From: Conchocele bisecta
Lineage: Eukaryota > Mollusca > Bivalvia > Lucinida > Thyasiridae
Assembly (NCBI GenBank): GCA_029237695.1
Contig: CM055279.1
Span: 6,528,323 to 6,592,322 of the forward strand
Reading direction: 5' to 3'
Length of the DNA stretch: 64,000 nucleotides
This document shows positions 1 to 11,610 of this stretch, one piece after another (position 1 is the stretch's first letter; each line of letters starts with the position of its first letter). The notes beneath the pieces are model-generated. The model was not told where the DNA came from. It saw nothing but the letters and a program-made list of their open reading frames with translations, and ran no database searches. The position numbers and the translations under genes are program-made.

Positions 1-786
1 CCAAGGCCGTAGGCCGCGGGTTCAAACAGTTCCGAGTGTCACGGCAAACGTTTATCCACGACTGCACATGGTCGGACGTTATTGTTACATTTCCGTCGGA
101 AATATCATGCAATTTGAGCATATATGCAGTACTGTCGGTACTTTGATCATCTGCTCCATTCAAACAGTTGATTTACACATACATGTTCCGGGGCTGCCGT
201 ACACGTTGCCTGATGCATCCGCATCAATTTCAAATTTTCAGTGCGACATTGTAAACTGGTTTGGTGACGTAATGCATTACCTAGGTGCTGGCTTGGCCCC
301 GGAATGAGCATTGTCAACAGCCATGGTCTAACAGCACGCGCTGTATGTTTGAACACGGTTGTCGGCGGTGTTGAATAACTACAACGGCTGCCATGTAACA
401 ATACTCTTTTGGACACAAAGCTTCTCTGGAGTTCTGTTTTGCCATACATCCAGGGCATTCATTGAAAAACAAACCGAAAATACGATTACATACCGTGAAT
501 TTGAAAGACGAACCCTGCATTTAAAGATGAGCTTTTGTTGACGTTTAATCGAATTATGCCACAGTTTCGTAAATTTGATAAATAATTTGCATTTTAAATT
601 GACATGCGTCATTTCAAATAATGATGTTAAAATCCGTCGCCGTTAATCAAATCGTCTATTCATTTACATGTACTTGGCTTGAATGTGTACGGTGATGATA
701 GTTTCTACCCTCTGTTCCACGTATCTAGAGCCGGTTTTTGTAGCCCCCACTCCCGGTTTCTGTAACCGCAAACATTAATATGGCGA
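1..786. other. No recognised gene or repeat
   Basis: Several short overlapping ORFs occur on both strands, but none has a recognisable domain, codon pattern or splice context. I see no tandem or inverted structure. It is probably intergenic or intronic host DNA. Confidence 0.5.
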
Positions 787-789
787 TAC

Positions 790-2013
790 ATGTGACACGC
801 CATGAGATATTTTACCTTCGGACATCTGCGTAATTTCATTAAATACGTTTACAAGAATTACAATATTTTTCATAAATAAAGTGAGAAGTTGACACAATTT
901 TCAGAGTTCATGTGGAATATAATTCCGCATGTACTCTGAAAGTTTTGTCAACTTTTGACACCATTTACGGAACATATTGTAAATTTTGTAAACGTATGTC
1001 ATAAAATTACGCAGATGTCCGAAGATACAAAAAATCGCATGGCTTCTTTCATATGAAACACGCCATGAGATTTTTTACCTTCGGACATCTGCGTCATTTC
1101 ATGAAATACGTTTACAAAATTTATAATATCAAGGTGCATGATCACGTGGTTACAACAACAACAACAATGGCTGAAAGTGTTGAAAGCTCGACCACTCCAA
1201 AGTTCATTAAGTATTATTTGATATTTTCCTTAATATACAGCGGATATTGATGAAATATGGCGCACCAAAAGCGTCTTCATGAGCTGCATTTGGTTGTCCC
1301 GGAAGTTCGGCACAGCCTAATGTCGGCTTTGCGAAGAATCGATTTCCGTGTCGGTGGACACGGAAATTGATTCTTCGCAACAACGACAGACGTTTGGGCC
1401 ACAGAACGGAGAACACCAAATGCAGATTAACAAGATGCGTTTGACTGAAGCGCCATATTTCATCCAAATCCGTTACATAATAAGGACAAAATAAAAGAAT
1501 ACGTACTTTGAATTGGAGGGCTTCTGGAAATTTCTGTAATTGTTTTTGTTGTTGTAACCACGTGATCATACACCTAGAATATTTTCCGTAAATGGCGTCA
1601 AAAGTTGACACAATTTTCAGAGCACATGCATGTACTCTGAAAATGTTGCCCCCTTTTGACTTTATTTCTGAAAAATATTATTGATGTTGTAAATGTATTT
1701 CATGAAATGACGCAGATGTCCGAAGGTACAAAATCACATGGCGTGTCTCATATGACAGAAGCCATGCGATTTTTTGTATCTTCGGACATCTGCGTAATTT
1801 TATGACATACGTATACAAATTTTACAATATTTTCAGTAAATGAGGTCAAAAGTTGACAAAACTTTCAGAGTACATGCGGAATTATATTCCGCATGTACTC
1901 TGAAAATTGTGTCAACTTCTCACTTTATTTATGAAAAATATTGTAATTATTGTAAACGTATTTAATGAAATTACGCAGATGTCCGAAGGTACAAAATCAT
2001 ATGGCGTATCTCA
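790..2013. repeat. Three tandem palindromic MITEs (family A), the middle one interrupted
   Basis: The ends read GACACGCCATG, followed by a TTCGGACATCTGCG block. One A palindrome spans about 790-1047, a second 1050-1752 (split by another element at 1131-1575), and a third 1753-2013. The two halves of the whole 1.2-kb block are also near inverted copies of each other. Degenerate A copies recur near 29030-29235 and at 32365-32612. Confidence 0.8.
1131..1575. mobile_element. Palindromic MITE, family B, nested in family A
   Basis: It starts AAGGTGCATGATCACGTGG followed by a CAA run, and ends with the inverted form (TTGTTGTTG, CCACGTGATCATACACCT). The centre is a hairpin around 1338-1380 containing GAAGAATCGATTTCCGTGTC. 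The whole element is close to one long inverted repeat. Other copies are at 7672-8102, 17664-17970, 27935-28370, 34860-35062 and 43782-44505. Confidence 0.85.
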
Positions 2014-2260
2014 ATTATGAGGTATGATTGGTCCAAGTGGCTGCATACATGAAACAAAGTATGTTCGGGCCTGACCCGACGTTCCCCGTGCGATACTCAA
2101 GCATCTTAGGACGTGACTGATTGGCAAATAGTAAACGTTTAAAACGTAATAGCTGGAGTCTTAATACTTGGTATGTAGCGTCCGTGTGCGGGTAGGTTTT
2201 GAGAGTGGTTCTATGAAAAAACAAACAAAGTGTGTATGCTATTTTACACTATTTACTGGT
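2014..2260. repeat. Dispersed repeat related to the Polinton insertion site
   Basis: The segment around 2170-2245 (GCGTCCGTGTGCGGGTAGG, then TGGTTCT) matches the sequence just left of the Polinton-like element at about 51030-51100. It is therefore a dispersed host repeat, not single-copy sequence. Confidence 0.55.
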
Positions 2261-2282
2261 GAAGTAATATGATACTGTAATT

Positions 2283-2799
2283 GTATCCCCCGGACTCCGT
2301 CGGGGGATACTATGGATTTGACAGCGGGCCGCGTCCGCGTCCGCCGCAGACACTTCTTGTCCGGAGCATAACTCGAACACCCTTCGAAATATTTTCATGA
2401 AACTTCACACATGCATATACCACGACCCGAAGGTGTGTCACGCACAAGAATAACAACTCTTGCATAGCTAATTTTTTAGTTATCTCCCTTTTTTGTTTCT
2501 CGCACTGATTTCGTGTCCGGAGCATAACTCCACCACCCTTTGGAATATTTTCATGAAACTTCACACATGCATAGACCACGACCCGAAGGTGTGTCGCGCA
2601 CAAGAATGACAACTCTTGCATAGCTAATTTTTGAGTTATCTCCCTTTTTTGTTTCGCGCACTGTTTGACCATAACTCGACCACCCTTTGGAATATTTTTA
2701 TGAAACTTCACACATTCAATTAGACCACGAACCGAAGGTGTGTTGCGCACAAGAATGACAACTCTTGCATAGCTAATTTTTTTAGTTATCTCCCTTTTT
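2283..2799. repeat. About 160-bp tandem array with a hairpin start (pearl/BIV160-like)
   Basis: A hairpin TATCCCCCGG...GGGGGATA at 2286-2311 is followed by about three copies of a roughly 160-bp unit containing GTGTCCGGAGCATAACTC, ACTTCACACATGCATAGACC and GAGTTATCTCCC. A central ~160-bp tandem core is the hallmark of non-autonomous bivalve pearl elements; that assignment is inferred. The array continues at 4853-5025 after an insertion, and relatives occur at 7010-7310. Confidence 0.65.
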
Positions 2800-2870
2800 A
2801 GCTCACCTGAGCGAAGCTCATGTGAGCTATTGTTACCGCAATGTGTCCGTCGTCCGTCGTCGTCCGTCGT

Positions 2871-2905
<35 letters not shown>

Positions 2906-4852
2906 CGTGAACATTTTCAAACGTCTTCTCCTCGGTAACCATTGGGCCTATGGTTACCAAACTTCATGGTCATGGTCCTTAGGTAGGGGGATTACAAAAT
3001 TGTTAAAATGACGTCATTACGTAATCCAAGATGGCCGCCGTCTAAAAATAGCACAAATTCTTAAAAAATCTTCTTCTCAAGAACCGCCAACCGGATTTCG
3101 ACAAAACTTGGTAGGAATGTTCGATGTACATTGCTCTTTCAAAGTTGTTAAAATGGTGACCCTGGGGTTAAAAATGGGCGTGGCCCGTGGGGTCAAATTG
3201 GTGTCAAATTTTATTTTTGACTGAATATGGTCATTTCATGTATCAATGAGGCGATCACTCTGGTGCATTTTTTGTCGAAATCGGATTGTTATGTCATCCA
3301 AGATGGCCGCCGAAAGGTCAAAAGGTCGTTCTTTAATTAGAGATTTCAAAATTCTTCTTCACATGAACCGCTTGGCCCATGGTAGCCAAACTTAAAAGTT
3401 ATGGTCCATGGGTGAAGCCTTTTCAGATTTGTTAAAATGGAGGTCATCACTAATCCAAAATGGCCGCCGTCTAAAAATAGCATAAATTCTTAAAAAATCT
3501 TCTTCTCATGAACCGCTTGCCGGATTTCGACGAAACTTGGTAGGAATGATCGATGTACATGCTCTGTCAAAGTTGTTAAAATGGTGACCCCGGGGTCAAA
3601 AATGGGCGTGGCCTGTGGGGTCAAATTGGGGTCAAATTGGGGTCAAATTTTATTTTTGACCGAATATGGTCATGTCATATATCAAATTGAAGGTATCAAT
3701 GAGGCGATCACTCTGTTGCATTTCCTGTCGAAATCGGATTGTTATGTCATCCAAGATGGCCGCCGAAAGGTCAAAAGGTCGTTCTTTTATTAGAGATTTC
3801 AAAATTCTTCTTCACATGAACCGCTTGGCCCATGGTAGCCAAACTTAAAAGTTATGGTCCATGGGTGAAGCCTTTTCAGATTTGTTAAAATGGAAGTCAT
3901 CGCTAATCCAAGATGGCCGCCGTCTAAAAATAGCATAAATTCTTAAAAAATCTTCTTCTCATGAACCGCTTGCCGGATTTCGACGAAACTTGGTAGGAAT
4001 GATCGATGTACATTGCTCTTTCAAAGTTGTTAAAATGGTGACCCCGGGGTTAAAAATGGGCGTGGCCCGTGGGGTCAAATTTTATTTTTGACCGAATATG
4101 GTCATGTTATATATCAAATCGAAGGTATCAATGAGGCGATCACTCTGGTACATTTTTTGTCCAAATCGGATTGTTATGTCATCCAAGATGGCCGCCGAAA
4201 TGTCAAAAGGTTCTTTTATTAGAGATTTCAAAATTCTTCTTCACATGAACCGCTTGGCCCATGGTAGCCAAACTTAAAAGTTATGGTGAAGCCTTTTCAG
4301 TGGGAATAAGCCTTTTCGATTTGTTAAAATAAGATGGCCGCTGTCTAAAAATAGCATAAATTCTTAAATAATCTTCTCATGAACCGCTAGCCGGATTTCG
4401 ACGAAACTTGGTAGGAATGATCGATGTACATAGCTCTTTGAAAGTTGTTAAAATGGTGACCCCGGGGTCAAAAATGGGCATGGCCCGTGGGGTCAAATTG
4501 GGGTCAAATTTTATTTTTGACTGAATATGGTCATGTCATATATCAAATTGAAGGTATCAATGAGGCGATCACTCTGGTGCAATATTTGTCGGAATCGGAT
4601 GATTATGTCGTCCATGATGGCCACCAAAAGGTCCATTTATTCAAGATTTTTAACGTCTTTTTCTCAGGAACCACATGGCCGATGCTGGGTGAAGCATTTT
4701 CAGATTTTGTAAAATGAGAGTCATAGCTTAATCCAAGATGACCGCCATCTAAAAATAGCACAATTTTTTTAAAACACATGAACTCAATGTCACATTCTCC
4801 TCTGGTGTTCATGGAGTCAGGTGAGCGAATTAGGGCCATCATGGCCCTCTTG
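2800..4852. mobile_element. Helentron/Helitron-like non-autonomous element with internal ~440-bp tandem repeats
   Basis: It begins with the self-pairing sequence AGCTCACCTGAGCGAAGCTC and a TCCGTCGTCC microsatellite. About four ~440-bp units follow, marked by AAGATGGCCGCCGTCTAAAA and GGATTTCGACGAAACTTGG near 3031, 3460, 3905 and 4330. It ends with the hairpin AGGGCCATCATGGCCCT plus CTTGT. It splits a 160-bp array unit in its T-run without an obvious target duplication, which suits rolling-circle-type elements. ORFs inside do not recall known proteins. Confidence 0.6.
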
Positions 4853-5030
4853 TTTGTTTTCACGCACTGATTTCCTGTCCGGAGCATAACTCGACCACCC
4901 TTTGGAATATTTTCATGAAACTTCACACATGCATAGACCACGACCCGGAGGTGTGTCGCGCACAAGAATGACAACTCTTGCGTAGCTAATTTTTGAGTTA
5001 TCTACCTTTTTTGTTCTGCACACTCTACAA
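4853..5030. repeat. Continuation of the ~160-bp tandem array
   Basis: It resumes the same unit seen at 2283-2799 (CACGCACTGATTT, CCGGAGCATAACTCGACC), directly after the 2800-4852 insertion. This shows the array was one block before the insertion. Confidence 0.65.
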
Positions 5031-5119
5031 GCTGGACAATAATGCATGAAGACCCGTTTTCTCGTCTGCTCTGTACACCTTTTCTCGTGTGCTCTGTACA
5101 CCTTACCTGTAGAGAGAAC

Positions 5120-6135
5120 AATAGAGACTGGGAGAACCATTCACCTGTGCATGTGCTAGCATGTGCAAATGTGCAGTCTTGACCACTCTTGACCACAGGT
5201 AATTTATACAGGTAAACTACTACATTGGATATTACATTTCCGTAAACTGTGTTGAAAATATTGTGGCATTATGTGGACCTGTGCAGATATATGTAGATAA
5301 ATATTGGACTATTAAAAAAAATTCTGGGCTCCAGTAGCAAGCATTATTATTTTTAATTTTTAAACTTTTGTTTTCCATTTTTTTTATTTTTTTTTTTCAA
5401 ATTCTTTTTCAATTTTTGTCTAGTAGCATAAGGTCGTAAGTGCTATATACAGACTATTCACCTGTGCATGTGCTAGCATGTGCAACTGACCACTGACCAC
5501 TTACAGGTAATTTATACAGGTAAATGATTATTTTACATTTCCGTAAACTGTGTTGAAAATATTGTGGCAATATGTGGACCTGTGTATATATGATATGTAT
5601 ATAAATATAGGACTATTAAAAAACATTCTGGGCTCCAGTAGGGAGCATTATTTTTTTATTCTTTTAAAATTTAATTGTTTTTTTCCATTTTTTTTTTTAC
5701 ATTCTTTTTGAATTTGTTAACTGACCACTAACTTATTACAGGTAATTTATACAGGTACATTATTACATTTCCGTAAACTGTGTTGACAATATTGTGGCAG
5801 TATGTGGACCTGTGCAGATATATGTAGATAAATATAGGACTATTAACAAATATTCTGGGCTCCAGTAGCGAGCTTTATTTTTTTATTTTTATTTGTATAT
5901 TACATTTCCGTAAACTGTGTTGAAAATATTGTGGCATTATGTGGACCTATGCAGATATATGTAGATAAATATAGGACTATTTAAAACAATTCTGGGCTCC
6001 AGTAGCAAGCATTATTATTTTTAATTTTTAAACTTTTTTTTTCCAATTTCTTTTTTCATTTTTTTTTTCAAATTCTTTTTCAATTTTTGTCTAGTAGCAT
6101 AAGATCGTAAGTGCTATATACAGACTATTATCATA
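5120..6135. repeat. Four imperfect tandem units of about 200-330 bp
   Basis: Each unit holds CATTTCCGTAAACTGTGTTG, GTGGCATTATGTGGACCTGT and TTCTGGGCTCCAGTAG, followed by a T-rich tract. Units begin near 5220, 5535, 5765 and 5905. No coding potential is seen. Confidence 0.7.
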
Positions 6136-6158
6136 TAATAAAACAATTATTGACTAAT

Positions 6159-6193
6159 GAGCCATAGAATATAATCTGATATTCTATGGCTCA
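6159..6193. repeat. Short perfect hairpin
   Basis: The stem GAGCCATAGAATAT pairs with ATATTCTATGGCTC around a short loop. It is probably a mini-palindrome remnant. Confidence 0.6.
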
Positions 6194-6332
6194 CAAGTCA
6201 GGCTCGAGGTCAAGGCTGGACAAGGCGAGGCGTTTGATTCCGCGGAATTCTTGTTTACTTATCTCCCTTTGTTGTTTCGTGCTCTGATTTTGTATCCAGA
6301 GCATAACACGAACACCCTTTGGAATATTTTTA

Positions 6333-6420
6333 TGCCCCACCACGATAGTGGAGGGGGCATTTAGTGTTACCCTTGTCCGTCCGTCCGTCCGCACCCACGA
6401 ACGGGTACTTGTTGTAAGCG
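6333..6420. mobile_element. Rolling-circle-type element terminus
   Basis: GCCCCACCACGATAGTGG forms a hairpin, followed by GAGGGGGCATTTAGTGTTACC and (TCCG)n. This is the usual start of a family of bivalve repeats. A related terminus lies at 13443. The remaining extent of the element is unclear. Confidence 0.5.
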
Positions 6421-6539
6421 TACGGGGATCTTATTGGGTAGGGTTAGGATACTCTTGTTGGGTATTCTTGTTGGGTATTTTTATAGAGTAAAAACCCAAC
6501 AATTATTCATTCGTAGGAACGTGCGTCCCGTCCTCCCGT

Positions 6540-6930
6540 CGTCCCGTCCGTCCGTCACAAAACTTTAACACTCGGGTAAATGTCTCATAATTTCTTCATC
6601 CTTCGACCGATCTCCTTCATATTTCATATACACATTGCTCTAATGGTCCTCTACCGCCCCGCCCTGTGCCAAATCCACGTTCGTCCTGCCCCCGCCAAGC
6701 CCAGGGTTAAGATCACATACTTAGTGCTTCAAAAACTTTAACGCTCAGGTAAATATCTTATAATTTCTGTTTTCTTTCACGGATCAGCTTCATATTTCAC
6801 ATATGCATTGCTCTAATGGTCCTCTACCGCCTTGTGCCAAATCCACGTTCGTCCAGCCCCCGCCAAGCCCAGGGTCAAGGTCACATACTTGGTGCTTCAA
6901 AAACTTTAACGCTCAGGTAGAAAACAAAGA
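6540..6930. repeat. Two tandem ~180-bp units
   Basis: The block AAAACTTTAACGCTCAGGTA, then ATTGCTCTAATGGTCCTCTA, then CCAAGCCCAGGGTCAAG occurs twice, at about 6548-6735 and 6728-6915. It is likely the internal array of the element starting at 6333. Confidence 0.6.
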
Positions 6931-7009
6931 AAATTTTGACTTGGAATTTGGCCTCATTTATTATCAAAGCGATATGTGGGACATCCGTGTTCTATGAACA
7001 CATTTTCTA

Positions 7010-7372
7010 GTTTATTAAACTTCACACATGCATAGAAGACGATCCAAAGGTGTGTCGCACGTAAGAATGACAACTCTTGAGTCGTTAATTTCTTAGTTAT
7101 CTCCCTTTGTTGTTTCGTGCACTGATTTCGTGTCCGGAGCATAACTCGAACACCCTTTGGAATATGTTCATGAAACTTCATACATGCATAGACCACGACC
7201 CTAAAGGTGTGTCACGCAAGAATGACAACTCTTGCATCACTAATGTTTTAGTTATCTCCCTTTGTTTTTCCGTCACTGATTTTGTCTCCGGAGCATAACT
7301 CGAACATCCTTTTTTCAAACTACTTGTGTATCTGGGGAGGAGGATACACATGCGCTTGTCGACAAGCGTCCA
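7010..7372. repeat. Two further ~160-bp array units and an element end
   Basis: The units match the 2283-2799 array (ATAACTCGAACACCCTTTGG). The block ends with two small hairpins, GTATCTGGGG...GGATAC and GCTTGTCGACAAGC, which probably mark a terminus. Confidence 0.55.
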
Positions 7373-7504
7373 TTTCTAGTTGATTTGGGACTTGTCAAAG
7401 TTTTAAATCCGTTCATGAATTTACACTTAATAAGTTAAATAAGAATGTTCTTATTAGTTAGAAGCAATTTAAATTTATGTTAAAAACGTTATCACACTGC
7501 AAAG

Positions 7505-7640
7505 GGTTGAGGAAGTTTTTAACATAAATTTACATTCGTTTTTTCATAGCCTTGTTTGTTTTTACCGGATACGTAAGTATGTTTTGGCAATCCAGGTGGA
7601 CGCTTCACAGAGAAAACCAATCGCATGGCATAATTGAAAA
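7505..7640. repeat. Unoccupied relative of the Polinton target repeat
   Basis: GAAGTTTTTAACATAAATTT then GCCTTGTTTGTTTTTACCGG then GATACGTAAG reads straight through. The same sequence is split by the element at 51191-61383: left part at 51136-51190, right part at 61384-61412. The downstream bases (ACGCTTCACAGAGAAA, TCGCATGGC) also match the right flank at 61430-61460. Confidence 0.7.
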
Positions 7641-7671
7641 AAAGCATAAATTGGGTTTGTATTCACATATT

Positions 7672-8102
7672 CAAGGTGTATGATCACGTGGTACTAACAA
7701 CAACAACAAGTACTGAAATTTCCAGAATCCATCTTGATTCAAAGTACGTAACTATTCGTTTATAGTGTCCTTATTACGTAACGGATTTTGATGAAATATG
7801 GCGCATCAAACGCGTCTTGTTAAGCTGCATTTGGTGGTCTCTGTATTTTCGCCCAAACTTCTGTCGTTTTTGCGAAGAATCGATTTACGTGTCTTCTACA
7901 CGGAAATCGATTCTTCGCAAAAATGACACAAGTCTGTGCCAAACTCCATGAACCACCAAATGCAGCTCACGAAGACGCGTTTGCTGCGCCATATTTCATC
8001 AAAATCCGTTGTATATTAAGGAAAATATCAAATACTACTTTCAAGATTTCAACACTTTCAGCCACTGTTGTTGTTGTTATAACCACGTGATCATGCACCT
8101 TG
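7672..8102. mobile_element. Palindromic MITE, family B (complete)
   Basis: It is the best copy of the family. CAAGGTGTATGATCACGTGG with a CAA run at the left is matched by TTGTTGTTGTTATAACCACG and CACCTTG at the right. The centre is the hairpin GAAGAATCGATTTACGTGTC with its complement. Nearly the whole 430 bp forms one inverted repeat, and no ORF is present. Confidence 0.9.
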
Positions 8103-8398
8103 AGATTGACTGGTCCATTTAATCCATAGACAAGGCCGAATGTGAGATCTTTATTATAGGCCTGACTCCTATCTTTGTAATGATGTCAATTAATGTCTCA
8201 TTTCACCCCATAATGCGTGTTTATTGCGGTTACGTAATTATCCGCTGTCTTTATCGTTAAACGGCGATGAAAATAAATCTAGACCAGACGCATCAGTACA
8301 CAACAGCAGGGGCAAATGCGTTAAAAATGCGTTAAAAATGTATGAAGGCTGCTAGCCAGGGGATTTGCTTAGTGATCACCATGCCCTTGTTTTTGCTA

Positions 8399-8500
8399 AT
8401 TTCTCATCAAAAGTATATGTTGTTACCACTCAGTTGAAACGTCTCGACGAGACGGTTCAACTGAGTGGTAACAACATACACTTTTGATGCGAAATGAGAA
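8399..8500. repeat. Hairpin of family C
   Basis: GTTGTTACCACTCAGTTGAA and its complement flank a CGTCTCGACGAGACG centre. The same hairpin occurs at 25463-25560, 26540-26625 and 37898-37985, mostly inside family E elements. Confidence 0.85.
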
Positions 8501-8528
8501 AAAATGCAGAAAAATATTTACATTTTTT

Positions 8529-11223
8529 AGCCAGGTTTTTTGAAAAAAAATCCAGGCTATTGGATTGGCGAAAGCCGGGCGGGCGGGCGGCGGCGGGCGG
8601 CGGGCGGGCGGGCGGCGGCGTCCACAATCAATGTTAAGTTTTCGTGTTTGAGTCCATTTCTTTGTTACTGTACCACCTAGGACCACCAAACTTTCACAGC
8701 TTCATAATCAAGGGGTGCCCACCACATATCACTATCCAACATGTTACTTTTTTTTTAACTTCACACATTTTTTCCGCGTAGTCGACTTGCCATTTTCAAT
8801 GTTAAGTTTTCGCGTTTACAATGTTAAGTTTTCGTGTTTAAGTCCATTTCTTTGGTACTGTACCACCTAGGACCACCAAACTTTCACAGCTTCATAATCA
8901 AGGGGTACCCACCACATATCACTATCCAACATGATACTTTTTTTTTTTAACTTCACCCATTTTTTCCGCGCAGTCGACTTAGCCATTTTCAATGTTAAGT
9001 TTTCGCGTTTACAATGTTAAGTTTTCGTGTTTAAGTCCATTTCTTTGGTACTGTACCACCTAGGACCACCAAACATTCACAGCTTCATAACCAAGGGGTG
9101 CCTACCACATACAACTATCCAACATGTGACCATTGTTTTACCTTCACCTATTATTTCTACGTAATTGACTTAGCCATTTTCAACGTTAACTTTTTAACGT
9201 ACGTCTGCTTAAAGTTTTTTGGTTAAAACTTTTTCGTTATACTATATCTCTGCAACTGCTTCGCCCATTACCTTGAAACTTCACATGGGTGTTTATCATC
9301 ATCCATATTTTCATTCTAACACCCAACCGTGCGGCCCCTGTGCCCAATGTCAAGGTCAAATTACTTTGAATTTTTTTGTTAATGTTTTTTCGCTGTACTA
9401 TGTCTCTGCAACTGCTTCACCCAATTACCTTGATACTTCACATGGGTGTTTATCATCATTGTCGCACCTGCTTGCGGAAAGCGCGATCCTGTGCCCAATG
9501 TCAAGGTCAAATTACTTTGAATTTTTTTGTTAAAATTTTTTCGTGTACTATATCTCTGCAACTGCTTCACCCAATACCTTGTTACTTCACATGGGTGTTT
9601 ATCATCATTGTCGCACCTGCTTGCGGAAAGCGCGATCCTGTGCCCAATGTCAAGGTCAAATTTACCTTGAATTTTTTTGTTGAAGTTTTTTCGTGTACTA
9701 TATCTGCAACTGCTTCACCCAATACCTTGATACTTCAACATGGGTGTTTAATCATCATTTGTCGCACCTGCTTGCGGAAAGCGCAATCCTGTGCCCAATG
9801 TCAAGGTCAAATTACTTTGAATTTTTAGTTAAAGTTTTTTCGTGTACTATATCTCTGCAACTGCTTCACCCAATACCTTGATACTTCACATGGGTGTTTA
9901 TCATCATTGTCGCACCTGCTTGCGGAAAGCGCGATCCTGTGCCCAATGTCAAGGTCAAATTACTTTGAATTTTGTTGTTGAAGTTTTTTAGTGTACTATA
10001 TCTCTGCAACTGCTTCACCCAATACTTTGATACTTCACATGGGTGTTTATCATCATTGTCGCACCTGCTTGCGGAAAGCGCGATCCTGTGCCCAATGTCA
10101 AGGTCAAATTACTTTGAATTTTTTTGTTAAAGTTTTTTCGTGTACTATATCTCTGCAACTGCTTCACCCAATACCTTGTTACTTCACATGGGTGTTTATC
10201 ATCATTGTCGCACCTGCTTGCGGAAAACGCGATCCTGTGCCCAATGTCAAGGTCAAATTACTTTGAATTTTTTTGTTAAAGTTTGTTCGTGTACTATATC
10301 TCTGCAACTGCTTCACCCAATACCTTGATACTTCACATGGGTGTTTATCATCATCGTCGCACCTGCTTGCGGAAAGCGCGATCCTGTGCCCAATGTCAAG
10401 GTCAAATTACTTTGAATTTTTTTGTTAAAGTTTTTTCGTGTACTATATCTCTGCAACTGCTTCACCCAATACCTTGATACTTCACATGGGTGTTTATCAT
10501 CATTGTCGCACCTGCTTGCGGAAAGCGCGATCCTGTGCCCAATGTCAAGGTCAAATTACTTTGAATTGTTTGTTAAAGTTTTTTCGTGTACTATATCTCT
10601 GCAACTGCTTCACCCAATACCTTGATACTTCATGGGTGTTTTATCATCGGGTGTTTATATCATTGTTGCACCTGCTTATGCGGAAAGCGCGATCCTGTGC
10701 CCAATGTCAAGGTCAAATTACTTTGAATTGTTTTGTTAAAGTTTTTTTCGTGTACTATATCTCTGCAACTGCTTCACCCAATACCTTGATACTTCACATG
10801 GGTGTTTATCATCATTGTCGCACCTGCTTGCGGAAAGCGCGATCCTGTGCCCTATGTCAAGTTCAAATTACTTTGAATTTTTTAGTTAAAGTTTTTTCGT
10901 GTACTATATCTCTGCAACTGCTTCACCCAATACCTTGATACTTCACATGGGTGTTTATCATCATTGTCACACCTGCTTGCGGAAAGCGTGATATCGTCGG
11001 CATTTTGGCATACGTCCGTCCGTTCGTCCGTGTGTCCGGTTAATGTTTTTTGGTTAAAGTTTTTCCATCTACTATATCTATTTTTTTTAGTGTCCATGCC
11101 TCGCCCCAAGGCGCGACATGCAGGCCACGGCCATCTAGTCTACAAAAAGTGGGTATAATTATGTTATCCAAGTGTCTATGCTTGGAAAAAACCTGGCCTT
11201 CGTGGCTTTGCCTCGTTTCTTGT
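8529..11223. mobile_element. Helentron-like element, copy D1, with a long minisatellite
   Basis: The 5' end AGCCAGG...CCAGGCT forms a hairpin and is followed by a GGGCGGGCGG tract. The 3' end has CCAAGTGTCTATGCTTGG then CTGGCCTTCGTGGC and TTTCTTGT. Copy D2 (11837-12801) has the same ends but only one or two internal units. D1 lies in a family E element: the flanks rejoin as the uninterrupted sequence at 26500-26545 and 37985-38045. No target duplication is seen. The boundary is uncertain by a few bases. Confidence 0.7.
9205..10985. repeat. Minisatellite of about 12 units of ~149 bp
   Basis: The unit contains ACTATATCTCTGCAACTGCT, TACTTCACATGGGTGTTTAT, CCTGCTTGCGGAAAGCGCG and CAATGTCAAGGTCAAATTAC. 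Units start near 9240, 9397, 9547, 9697, 9846, 9996, 10145, 10294, 10443, 10591, 10757 and 10906. Middle units are nearly identical, which suggests recent homogenisation. The ORFs running through it result from stop-free repeats. Confidence 0.92.
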
Positions 11224-11330
11224 TTATACATGAATTACAGTGGGGTCAGCGTGTAAGTGCACCCACGAACGAACACGATAGGTTGGGTTCTTGTGTGCAC
11301 TTACACGCTGGGTGAGAAATAAGAAAACTG
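11224..11330. repeat. Fragment of family E (right flank of D1)
   Basis: TACAGTGGGGTCAGCGTGTA then AGTGCACCCACGAACG and the inverted TGTGCACTTACACGCTG. It is one end of the palindromic family E seen complete at 26388-26689. Confidence 0.75.
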
Positions 11331-11477
11331 TTCGGACACTTCCACGTAAAAATTGGATAAAACCTAAACTTAGGAAATTTAGAGCGAGAATCCGCCGGAC
11401 ACCCCCCCCCCCCACCTGGCCTAGCTCCGCACCTGGACAGAACAATGTGATCGGTGGTCTTGTATGTAATGATGGTC

Positions 11478-11547
11478 CAGTGGAACATCTCCAAACCGGG
11501 CACCCTGGGGGTTCCCCAGGGTGTCCGGTTTGGAGATATTCCACTGT
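11478..11547. repeat. Short palindrome, family F
   Basis: CAGTGGAACATCTCCAAACC and GGCACCCTGGGG pair with CCCCAGGGTGTCCGGTTTGG and ATATTCCACTG. Family F (CTCTCTAAACCGGACACCCT) is the most frequent palindrome in the window. Confidence 0.85.
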
Positions 11548-11610
11548 AAATCAAACATGTTAGCGCTTCATGACACATTCTGATGTTTTGAAATCACGAA
11601 AATTCATTGT

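Noticed and set aside
2310..2960. 216-codon minus-strand ORF
   Set aside because: It is built from the 160-bp tandem units and a GTC microsatellite (poly-arginine).
9219..10938. Series of plus-strand ORFs with CNCFTQYLDTSHG-type repeats
   Set aside because: They are products of the ~149-bp minisatellite in different frames.
9205..10985. CRISPR array
   Set aside because: Units are contiguous and nearly identical, without unique spacers, and the context is eukaryotic.
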